Shown here: positions 1-9,931 of the stretch, one piece after another
How the letters are laid out: each line of letters begins with the position of its first letter
Numbering within the stretch: the stretch's first letter is position 1
Source: Hsuehochloa calcarea
Taxonomy: Eukaryota; Streptophyta; Magnoliopsida; Poales; Poaceae
Assembly: GCA_036346395.1 (NCBI GenBank)
Contig: CM070599.1
Location: 39,361,232-39,425,231 of the forward strand
DNA length: 64,000 nucleotides
Reading direction: 5' to 3'
The notes under the pieces: model-generated
What the model was told of the DNA's origin: nothing
The model's input: the letters and a program-made list of their open reading frames with translations, nothing else
Database searches by the model: none
Program-made: the position numbers and the translations under genes

Positions 1-3000
1 AGATTGATAGCCGGTTGATTCAGAAAAATGATGTGATCAAAGTAGTTCCGGGTGGGAAAGTTGCTTCCGATGGCTTTGTTATTAGGGGACAGAGCCATGT
101 GAATGAAAGCATGATCACGGGAGAATCACGACCCGTGGCAAAGAGGAAGGGCGACACTGTGATCGGAGGGACGGTGAACGAGAATGGTGTGCTCCATGTC
201 CGGGCAACATTTGTTGGGTCAGAGAGCGCGCTGGCACAGATTGTAAGGCTAGTAGAGTCAGCTCAAATGGCAAAAGCTCCTGTGCAGAAGTTTGCTGATC
301 AGATATCTAAAGTCTTTGTCCCCCTGGTAAGTTCAGTCACATTGTGGTAATCCAATCAACGTCATATTCTTATGATCTTACCAACGCTGAACAATCTGCT
401 TCGTGCTTGCAGGTCATCGTTCTTTCGTTGCTTACCTGGCTTGCGTGGTTCTTAGCTGGGAGGTTCCATGGCTACCCTACCTCATGGATACCATCTTCCA
501 TGGATAGCTTTCAGCTAGCTCTTCAGTTCGGGATATCAGTTTTGGTGATCGCCTGTCCTTGTGCCCTAGGGCTGGCAACTCCAACTGCCGTGATGGTTGC
601 AACTGGAGTCGGTGCCTCACAAGGTGTTCTGATCAAGGGTGGGCAAGCTTTGGAGAGTGCACAGAAGGTCTCAAAAAAATTCATTATACATGTGGACACT
701 CATATTTCCAGAAAGCTCTTTAAATTGTTGACAAACATTATTTGTATGGTATTTTATAGGTGGACTGCATCGTTTTCGATAAGACAGGAACACTAACCAC
801 TGGGAAGCCTGTTGTCGTCAACACCAGGCTTCTAAAAAATATGGTCTTGCGTGAATTCTATGAGTATGTTGCAGCGGCAGAGGTATGCTTTCTGTTAGAT
901 GTGTATTATAAAAGGAGTTCTTTGTATATATGTCACACATATATTTGTATATATATTGGTTCATTGACCTCATATTGAATCCAAGCGCTATTCATAACAC
1001 GGTATACTTAGGTTTCTTTTTCGCTGCCGCCGTTGTTTCTTCTTTCTCAGCCGCCGCTGGTTTTGCCCATTGTCGCTTTGCTTGTCGCGCTCGTCTTCGT
1101 TACCAACGACGAGGCTTGTCCCGCGGCGGATCCACACCGAGGCTCAGGGTCTTCCCCCGTCATCGTCGCCGCCGCTCGGGCCGTCGCCGGCCCGTGGACG
1201 TCCCGACCGACAGCGTCTTCTTCGACGCGCTCGTCATCTGGGGCCTCGTCGGGTCGCGCCGCATCTTCGGGCCAAGGGAGCTGCTGCCGTCGCCTGGGAG
1301 ACTCCCGCCACCGCTCGGGAAGCCTCTCCACTCGCGGCGGTTTGAGTGGAGGAGGAGGGAGGCAGGATCTTCGGGCCAGGGGAGCTACCACCATCGTCAA
1401 GGAGCCTGGTGAGGAGGCGCGGCGTGGCCCGAAGCGACGACGACGGCTACCATCGCCAAGGAGCCACCGCCGTCGCTGGGGAGACTCCCACCGCCACTCG
1501 GGAAGCTTCTCCACTCGCGGCTGTTTGAGTGGAGGAGGAGAGAGGCGGGATCTGCCGTCACCCCCGCCGCCGCCGCCGACGCTATCTTCATCGACTCGCA
1601 CCGCCAGCGCTGCGGGGAAACCTCCTCGTTGCGCCTCGGTTTCTCTCAGCCGAGACCGGCTTCGGCCCAAGGTTAAGAAGCCGGCCCAGTAAGAGGCCGA
1701 CCGAAAGAAAATATCGTTTTAACCACCGCGTAGTCCAACGCCACTTGTTAGACTTCGTTGCCTTGGTCGCCGCGCTGTCCAGCGCCGCCTACCAATGGAC
1801 ATTGTTTCTATTCCTCGTTGTCCAGTGATCTTAGATGGTCTCAATTATCGGGATTGGTTTCAGCGCATGCGCCTCCATATGCGTGGTCAGCGTCTTTGGG
1901 ATTTTCTCACTGGCGAGTTGTCTTGTTCACCTCGCCCTGTTCCACCTGTTGAGCCCGTGCTCCCGAAGGATGCTTCCGAAGACACTCGTAAAGGACTATC
2001 TGCTGCTTTTGAGGATGTCGTGGAGACTTTTCAGACTCAGTATGCTGCCTACAAGACATGTATTGATGAGGATACCCGTGCCTCTGCTTTTCTGGTTGCT
2101 AGCATGGAAGTGCATCTCACTGGGGATGTGGTTGGTTTGGCCTCAGCACAGTTGATGTGGGAGCATCTGCGCAATCGCTACGAGTTGTCTGGTGATTCTT
2201 TGTATCTTTTTGTTGTGTGTTAGGAGCAGTCATTGCAGCAGAAAGATGCCACTATAGATGAGTTCTATGCCTAGTTGTCTGCGGTATGATGTCAGATTGA
2301 CTCTTTGGGACTGGATGTTTGCCATACTTGTTAGGGTTGTCAGCGTCAGCAGTCTCACTTGGAGTTTCGTCATATGTACGACTTCTTGACACGTCTTCGG
2401 GCTGAGTATGGGCAAACTCATGCTCAGTTGCTGGCACGACACCCTCGTGTGACTTTGTTGGAGGCCCTTGCAGCTATTCGTGATGAGGAGATTCGCCTTC
2501 GTGTTGCGGGTCTGTTGTCGTTCCAGTTGTTTCCTTCGGTTCTGATAGCTCCTCCAACTTCTACACCTGCTATAGCTACTCCATCATCAGTTGTATCTTC
2601 ACCAGTGACAGCTGTTGTTGGTAGGGTACTCCACTGCACCTATTGCAACAAGCATGGACATGTGGAGCAGTTCTGCTACAAGAAGAAGACGGATTTACGT
2701 TGTGGTGGCCATCCTCTGAAGGGTAGTAGTGGTTCATCCTCTCAGCGGAGCTCTGGTGTTTCTGATTCTCAGGAATTTCTTACACTGCTACATTGCATGG
2801 CTGCTTTGCGCACCGTCTAGTTCTGTCGATTTAGCTGCATAGTCTTATAGTGAGAGACCATCTTCTACTTCTTCCTCAGGTATATCATCTTGGATTCTTG
2901 ACTTTGGTGTTTCCTTTCATATGACATCTGATTCCACCAGTCTCACTTCCATTTGTCCTTTAGCTGCTCCTATCACTGTTTAGATAACAGATGATACATC

Positions 3001-6000
3001 TCTTTCTGTCACAGGACGAGGCACTCTTTCGAATTCCTCTTTTTATGTTTCTGCTATTTCTCATGTTCCTAAACTAACCATGCAGCTCATATTTGCCGGT
3101 TAACTCACTGATCATGGTTGTCGTGTTATTCTCGATTTTGATTCTTATTTTGTTCAGGATCGATGCACGGGGACTCTGGTTGGTACTAGCCCTCGCTACC
3201 ATGATTCACAGCGTCTTTGGGAGCTTAACTGGCTTGATCTTCCTTCTGTTGCCCCTGCCAGTCTTGTCACCTCCACCGTTGCCACTGCTTCGACTGCATC
3301 CTCCACTGCGTCTTTTGCTTAGTGGCATCATCATTTGGGATATATTTGCGGGTCGCGTCTATCTTCTTTATTTCATCACGGTCTTTTAGGGTATGTTTCT
3401 GGTAATGCTTCTCTAAATTGCTAGGGTTGTAAGCTTGGTAAACAGCTTCAACTTCCATATCCTTCCAGTGAGTCAGTGTCACAGCGTCCTTTTGATCTTG
3501 TTCATTCTGATGTATGAGGTCCGGCTCCTTTGGTTTCGAAAGGAGGTCATCGATATTATACCATTTTTATTGATAATTTTTCTCCCCACACATGGATATA
3601 CTTTATGTCATCTCGTAGTGAGGTTTTATCCATCTACAAGGCTTTTGCCACTATGATACGTACTCTGCTAGGGAATACTTGTCATGAGTCATTCATGGTT
3701 TTCTTGCTGAGCAGGGCACTCTCTCTCGGTTTTCCTGCCCTGGTGCTCATACCCAGAATGTGTGGCTGAACGGAAGCATCGTCATCTTCTTGAGACAGCT
3801 CGTGCTCTTATGCTTGCTTCGGCTGTTCCCTCACACTACTTGGCTGAGGCTATTTCTACTGCTACTTTCCTAATTAATATTCAGCCTGCTTCTGCTCTTT
3901 AGAGTGAGATCCCAATTGAGTGTCTATGTGGCAAGACTCCTGACTATTTTAGTCTTCGCCTCTTTGGGTGTATGTGCTATGTTCTTCTTGCCCCTCATGA
4001 GCACACCAAGCTGATCGCTCAATCTGTGGCACGCGTTTTTCTGGGCTATAGCACTGAGCATAAGAGATATCGTTGTTGGGATACTATTGGCAGATGGATG
4101 CGGGTCTCTCGGGATGTCACTTTTGATGAGTCTCGTCCTTTCTACCCTCGTCCTTCTCCTTCCACCACTCCAGCATCTCTTGTCGAGCCTCTTTCTTTCT
4201 TGACTTCTCCTGCCACTCCTGTAGTCACCACATTTCCATCACAACTTTTAACCTCTTCGGTGCCTCCTCCACCGTCTCCTTCACCACTGCCATCCTCTCT
4301 AGATGCTCCTCCTGGCATTATTCCTTTTTATCATCTCTACTACACCCGTCGTTCGTGAGTTGGGGATTCTTCTGATGCACCATCTTCTTCTGATAGGTCA
4401 TCTTTGGCTTATCCTCGATATGCTCTTTGTGATCGTCAGTCTATTCGGCCTTCTGCGCGCTTTTGTTTAGCGACTCTTGCTGAACCGCCTTCTTATCGTG
4501 ATGCCGCTATTCATCAGGAGTGGCAGCATGCGATGGCAAAAGAGATTGCTGCCCTTGAGCGTACTGGAATGTGAGATCTTGTCCCTCTTCCCGCGCGTGT
4601 TACTCCTATCACGTGCAAGTGGGTCTACAAGGTTAAGTCCCGCTCTGATGGTTCTCTTGAGCGCTATAAGGCTCATCTCGTGGCACGTGATTTTCAGTAG
4701 GAGTATGATTGTGATTATGATGAGACTTTTGCTCTTGTTGCTCACATGACCACTGTTCACACTCTTCTTGCTGTGGCATCTATTCGGGCATGATCCATCT
4801 CTCAGCTTGATGTCAATAATATCTTTCTCAATGGTGAGCTGTGTGAGGAGATTTATATGCGGCCACCACTGGGTATTCTGTTCCTGAGGGTATGGTTTGT
4901 CGCCTTCGTCGATCTCTTTACAGCCTCAAGCAAGCTCCTCGTGCTTGATTTGATCGTTTCTCTTATGTTGTCATTGCAGCTAGTTTCTCAGCCAGTGCTC
5001 ATGATCATGCTCTTTTTATTCACACTTCGCCCCGTGGTCGGACGCTTCTCAATTTATATGTTGATGATATGATCATTATTGGAGATGATCCCCAGTACAT
5101 CACTTATGTCAAGGAGCGTCTTAATGAGCAGTTTTTCATGTCTAATCTGGACCCTCTTTGCTATTTTTTTGGGATTGAGGTTATTTCTATGCCTGAGGGC
5201 TTCGATCTGTCCCAAAAAAGTATATTTAGGACCTTCTTGATCGTGCTTCTCTTACGGATCAGCACACCGCTGAGACTCTCATAGAGCTTAATGTTCATAT
5301 TCGGCCTACTGATGGTGAGCCTTTTACTAATCCTACTCGCTATCGTCACCTTGTTGGGAGTGTTGTCTATCTGGGTGTCACTTGTCCTTACATTTCGTAC
5401 CATGTGCATATCTTGAGTTAATTTATTTTTGCTACCACTTAGCTCCACTATAGTCATTTTCTGATGCTACCTAGGCTAGTGATCACTCTAATCGCTGGTC
5501 TCTTTCTGTCTATTGTGTTTTTCTTGGTGGTTTTCTCATTGCTTGGAAGACGAAAAAGCAGACAACAGTTTCTCGTTCAAGTGCTAAGATTGAGTTGCGA
5601 GCTATAGCTTTGTTGACTGCAGATGTTACTTGGTTATGGTGGTTACTTGAGGATTTTGGTGTTTCTGTTTCAGCACTCACTCCTCTTTCGTCTGACAGTA
5701 CAATGGCTATTAGCATTGCTACCAATCCGGTGAAGCATGAGCTTACAAAGCATATTGATGTTGATGCTTCCTACATGTGGACCTAGGTGCAGGACTAGAT
5801 TGTTGCTCTTCAGTATATGCCTTCAGAACTTCAGTTTGCAGACTTCTTCACAAAAGCGCAGACCAAAACTCAGCACAACTTCTATCTCTCCAAATTTAAT
5901 ATTGTTGATCCACCATAAGTTTGAAAGGGGGTGGTGTTAGATGTGTATTGTACAATAGGTACTTTGCATATATACCATAAGTTTGAAAGGGGGTGGTGTT

Positions 6001-7147
6001 AGATGTGTATTGTACAATAGGTACTTTGCATATATACCATACATGTATTTGTATATATATTGATCAATTGGTCTCATACTGAGTACCAACGCTATTCATA
6101 ACACTTTCAACTCTATATGTATTTCCACTGTATTTTTTTTTCCATTATCTTGAAAATATACTTTACTCAAATTTCATCGATTCTGGTCTCATTCAGATCA
6201 ACAGTGAGCACCCACTGGCGAAGGCCATAGTGGAGCATGCCAAGAAGTTCCACTCAGAAGAAAACCATATCTGGCCTGAAGCAAGGGATTTCATTTCAGT
6301 AACTGGACACGGTGTCAAGGCAAAAGTCAACGACAAGAGTATCATTGTCGGCAACAAGAGCTTTATGTTGTCATCAGCCATTGATATTCCCTTGGAAGCT
6401 TCGGAAATCCTTGCAGAAGAAGAGGAGAAGGCGCAGACAGGGATTATTGTGGCTATGGATCAAGAAGTTATGGGCATAATCTCTGTATCTGATCCGATAA
6501 AACCAAACGCCCATGAAGTGATATCATATCTTAAGTCCATGAAGGTGGAGAGTATAATGGTGACTGGGGACAACTGGGGGACTGCCAAGGCCATCAGCAA
6601 AGAGGTAGGCATCGAAAAGATCGTCGCAGAAGCGAAACCGGAGCAGAAGGCTGAGAAAGTGAAGGAGCTTCAGGCGAGATATATAATACGCTTGCTTTGT
6701 GAATTTCTTGCGTTTATCGTACAACCATTCACTGCCTAAGAATTTAAATTATTGCAGTTGTCTGGAAGAACCGTGGCGATGGTTGGTGATGGAATCAACG
6801 ACTCCCCAGCGCTTGTGTCGGCCGACGTCGGCCTGGCGATCGGCGCAGGCACCGATGTCGCCATTGAAGCAGCCGACATTGTCCTGATGAAGAGCAACTT
6901 GGAGGATGTGATCACTGCCATCGATCTGTCCAGGAAAACCTTCTTCCGCATACGGATGAACTACGTCTGGGCGCTAGGCTACAACATCATCGGCATACCG
7001 ATTGCCGCGGGGGTGCTCTTCCCGTCGACCCGGTTCCGCTTGCCGCCATGGGTCGCCGGCGCTGCAATGGCGGCATCCTCCGTCAGTGTCGTCTGCTGGT
7101 CCCTGCTGTTGAGGTACTACAAGAGTCCAAAGTATCTGGGCCATTGA
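1..7147 (+). CDS. HMA5: HMA5-like copper-transporting P1B-type ATPase, 3' part
   Basis: This is the C-terminal 522 codons of a heavy-metal P-type ATPase that uses ATP to move Cu(I) across a membrane. Exons read as 3-326, 413-667, 760-882, 6197-6673 and 6758-7147, and the start lies outside the window. Visible motifs in order are the actuator TGES (117-128), the CPC metal site in a membrane helix (554-562), the phosphorylation motif DKTGT (778-792), the SEHPL motif typical of P1B pumps (about 6203-6217), TGDN, and GDGIND (about 6785-6802). Two final membrane segments end in a Met-Ser-Ser region, as in Cu+ pumps. Two features are odd. The intron 883-6196 contains a copia retrotransposon, without which it would be about 98 bp. 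The last intron, 6674-6757, has a GC donor (CAG|GCGAGA) and an AG acceptor. The reading frame is intact across all exons. The HMA5 assignment rests on recalled similarity to rice HMA5 and on gene order. Confidence 0.93.
893..999 (+). repeat. 5' LTR of the copia element
   Basis: Starts TGTTAGATG and ends CATAACA. The last base is followed by CGGTATACTTAGG, which resembles a mutated TGGTATCAGAGC primer-binding site. At 107 bp it is very short for a copia LTR. Confidence 0.92.
1290..1560 (+). repeat. Tandem duplication (period 183 bp) in the copia leader
   Basis: A GC-rich block with a recognisable core at 1321-1380 recurs at 1504-1560, offset by 183 bp. Both copies share the core CCACTCGCGGC and TTTGAGTGGAGGAGGA. 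It lies between the 5' LTR and gag. Open frames here in several phases reflect base composition and are not counted as genes. Confidence 0.8.
1795..5920 (+). pseudogene. Copia gag-pol polyprotein remnant
   Basis: Gag starts at 1795 and runs in one frame to 2820, broken by stops at 2221, 2272, 2287 and 2332. A CX2CX4HX4C zinc knuckle lies near 2635-2680. The protease core follows near 2890, with the expected Asp-Ser-Gly changed to Asp-Phe-Gly. Integrase with the HHCC-type region and core is at about 3320-4100. Reverse transcriptase is at about 4500-5200, including YVDDM near 5060. RNase H with the terminal KxELR and KH motifs is at about 5570-5880. Many stops and several frameshifts make it inactive. 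Most stops look like single transitions from Gln (CAG to TAG) or Trp (TGG to TGA) codons. Confidence 0.92.
5935..6103 (+). repeat. 3' LTR (5997-6103) preceded by a 62-bp duplicated LTR start
   Basis: The true 3' LTR is 5997-6103, 107 bp, matching the 5' LTR in length. The first 62 bp, together with the polypurine tract AAGTTTGAAAGGGGGTGG, occur twice in tandem (LTR start at 5935 and again at 5997). The 5' LTR does not show this duplication. Confidence 0.88.
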
Positions 7148-8329
7148 TCATACCGTACTGGAGCGACAAGCATAACATCTGCATAGAACAAGCTGTAGAT
7201 ATTTGTAACTCCGTGGTATGTATTGGGTGATCATCTTTGAGAATAACAAGGACAGTAGTTGCCTAATATAAAATGTACGTAGCTACATATGCATAATTCG
7301 TGTATGCGTGTTAGGTAAGAGTTGGTTTTACCGGTTCACTTTAACAAGTGTACCAATAGCTATAAGGATTAACAACAACAAAATTGCTCTGAATATTTTG
7401 ATCCATCTCGTATTCGTCTCGTGAGATTTATCCAACACGATAGATATATGGTGTAGCCCCAGTCTCCAACTTGACCTTTCGAGAAGGGAATTGAGCAACT
7501 TGGAGGGGTCAGGTCGAGGTGTGACTGGGGTCAAGCCCAAAAGCACAAACTAAAGCTGGTGCTTCATGACGATGCTAGCTAGAGAGCCTAACTAAAAGTG
7601 ATGTTCCTAGTAGATAATGTGCGTGGCTCGCAATGCGAACAGTCGGAAGCTGGCCGAAAGATGCTAGATCAGACGTAGCAAACACAATCAGTTCGGTTAC
7701 CTTCCGTCTCGCCCATCTAACCGATCCGATGGCGACCGATGACCAACCGGACGGCCGTACTTCCATGCATGACGACCCACGAACCAAAGGAGGCATCGAT
7801 CAAACTTTTCCGGTTGATTGCTTCCAACATCAACCCCTGAATCCTGATCATCGATCTCGATCCATACACGTACAGTACCATGCTATTTGTTGGTAGGCAT
7901 GCACTTTATGTGTCCATGCGCCCATACGCCATACATCAAGCGGAGTTAGAAAATTTTCAATGGTAATGAACTTCATGCCCAAGTGGACCATGTCTGCTCC
8001 AATTTATAAAACCTCCTCTAATAAAACTATCACCCCTACTGTTTTACCCTTGACAAATAACAGACAAAACAAAATACAGCTTCTTGTTCCACAGTTCACA
8101 CTATATTCAATACAGTTATAAATACATAAATACTATATCCTTGCTTGTAAATTTTTCCGGTGTGTCGAGGCATATACGGTACTTCCACCTGCCTCTGCCC
8201 CTGGATGCATGCCTGGTCCAAAATGCAACGCAATGTCGTCTTCTCGGACATGCTCCGGTCGTTCAATTTTTGTTGGGTCCTCACCACTCACCAACAGCGT
8301 ACCGCGTGAGTGTGCAACGCCAGCGTACG
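7148..8329. other. Intergenic DNA 3' of HMA5, nothing recognised
   Basis: This should contain the 3' UTR and polyadenylation region of HMA5. No coding sequence, RNA gene or bounded transposon could be supported. The end of the stretch is interrupted by the hAT-like insertion at 8330. Confidence 0.5.
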
Positions 8330-9023
8330 CAGGGGTGGAACTGCCGCCGGGGCGAGCAGGGGTAGCTGCCCCCGGTCTCTTAGGCTAACCCCCTCTCCCC
8401 CGTCAGCCCGCCGGTGCCCTCAGTCAAGGCCAAGGCACCATGAGCGCGCAGATGCCGCGCCGTAGTTCCCGCGCCGCGTTGGCCGAGACGCCGAGTGGAA
8501 GCTGGCCCAATTGCAGCTCAAGCTAATGAAATGCACACATGCACAACATTAGGTAACCCTAATTTCCTAAATCTCTAACCATTCCATTCCCCGTTCCTCC
8601 AAAGCTCCAACACCCAATCCCTCCACGCTCCACCGTGCAGCTGCCGCAGCGCGACGCGGGCTGAGGCATGACGCGGGCGAGGGTGGGTGCTACGGTGTGG
8701 CACGGGCGGGTGCTGAGGAGCACAGGCGGGCGCAGCGGCACGGCGTGGCCACGAGAGGGTTGCGGCGCTTTGCGAGGGCGGCAACGTGGGCACGGGCGGG
8801 CACTGAGGCACGACACACGGGCTACGGTGTGGGAACGACGAGGCACCGAGCCAGCAACTACCGTGGCGGCACTAAAGTCGTGGGCAGTGGGCGCCGAGGT
8901 CAGCCTTGTCTCATCTCGAAGTCTTAAATTTTGATTTTCTAGACTATTGAATCACATTGTACATCGTTATATTTTACACTACAAGTTTGTCCCGGGTTTT
9001 CTAAATTCCTAGTTCCACCACTG
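8330..9023. mobile_element. Non-autonomous hAT-like element, GC-rich interior
   Basis: Terminal inverted repeats begin CAGGGGTGGAACT at the left and, inverted, CAGTGGTGGAACT at the right. Flanking 8-mers are AGCGTACG (8322-8329) and AGCGTGCG (9024-9031), a 7/8 match and the target-duplication length of hAT elements. The interior (about 8580-8900) is strongly GC-rich with short internal repeats such as CACGGGCGGG and carries no transposase. The open frames in it are compositional. Confidence 0.75.
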
Positions 9024-9031
9024 AGCGTGCG

Positions 9032-9931
9032 TGTCATGCATGATGACGGTGACCGCGTGCATGGCCATACGTGGGCGGGAATTAATTACCAGGAGTAAAA
9101 TACCGCGTTGAAAGGAATTTTTAGCGCACATAGTACTGTTGCAAATTAATTACTCTTGCGAGTAAAATACGCGCCATGAAAGGAATCCTTTTTAGCGCAC
9201 CATAGACACTTTTTTCCCTCGTTGCAAACCTTTTTTTCAAAAATCCGCCGTTCTTGCGCTCGTCGCTAAGGACATATAGAACATATTTTTTTTTGGGAAA
9301 ATTACTAGGGATAAATTGGCACGAGTTGTGCTCGCCTATACCCATGCCCACAACCCCGATTAGGACAACGGACGAAGAATCTCGCTCATGTCCATCGCCC
9401 GCGGGCATACTCGTGTACCCACGAATAATGCATCACATATTCACATTGACACGCGAACAATGAATCACCAAAAACCAAATCACCACGTTATCACATCCTT
9501 GTCCATATATGACCCTTTGTCACTGGAAGGTGAAATAACAAACATCATATATGTTCTTGACTATGGGAAGTCAAGTTGTTGCAGTTTAGTTTTAATACCT
9601 AGACACGAAATTGTTTAAGCCATATCAAAACCTCCTCGCTACATTTTAATGCTTAATAGGAAAGACTGCTATAAATTCCCGTTTCTTCATTCCTGTAAAA
9701 TACTATTACAATTCGCCATCGCTTCTCATCCTCGTAAAGATAGACTAGGCTACTTGAGCGAATGGCACCTCGACCTCAAGCTTTGAACGCCAATTCGTGG
9801 TGATGTCATCACAATGGGACATATAGAACTATAATATATTAACTTTTTTGGGAGTGTAGGATCTCTCAAACTAGCAAACGAGAAGACATGAGAGAGAGAA
9901 ATCATTTACCTCCAAGCCGATTGTTAGAACT
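9032..9931. other. Repeat-rich intergenic DNA, unassigned
   Basis: A tandem duplication of about 62-66 bp lies at 9082-9207 (core GAGTAAAATAC and TTTTTAGCGCAC in both copies). Segment 9300-9470 resembles the hAT-like sequence at 22900-23360 (Met/Arg-poor CCCGCGGGCAT and AATAATGCATC motifs). The word GGACATATAGAAC occurs three times, at about 9270, 9816 and 9933. No gene was seen. Confidence 0.5.

Larger units (their letters stand above)
893..6103 (+). mobile_element. Decayed Ty1/copia LTR retrotransposon inside an HMA5 intron
   Basis: The element is bounded by 107-bp LTRs that start TGTTAG and end ATAACA. It is flanked by an exact 5-bp target duplication, CTTTC, at 888-892 and 6104-6108. It lies in the same orientation as the gene and begins at intron position +11. 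Internal order is a degenerate Met-tRNA-like primer site after 999, a GC-rich leader, gag with a CCHC knuckle, protease, integrase, reverse transcriptase and RNase H, then a polypurine tract before 5997. The order integrase before reverse transcriptase marks copia. The two LTRs differ at about 20 of 107 sites, so the insertion is old. Confidence 0.95.

Noticed and set aside
1033..1692. 219-codon frame before copia gag
   Set aside because: Open in several phases on both strands, low complexity, no domain; treated as leader.
2221..5820. Repeat-induced point mutation of the copia element
   Set aside because: RIP is fungal. In a plant, C-to-T change is better explained by deamination of methylated cytosines.
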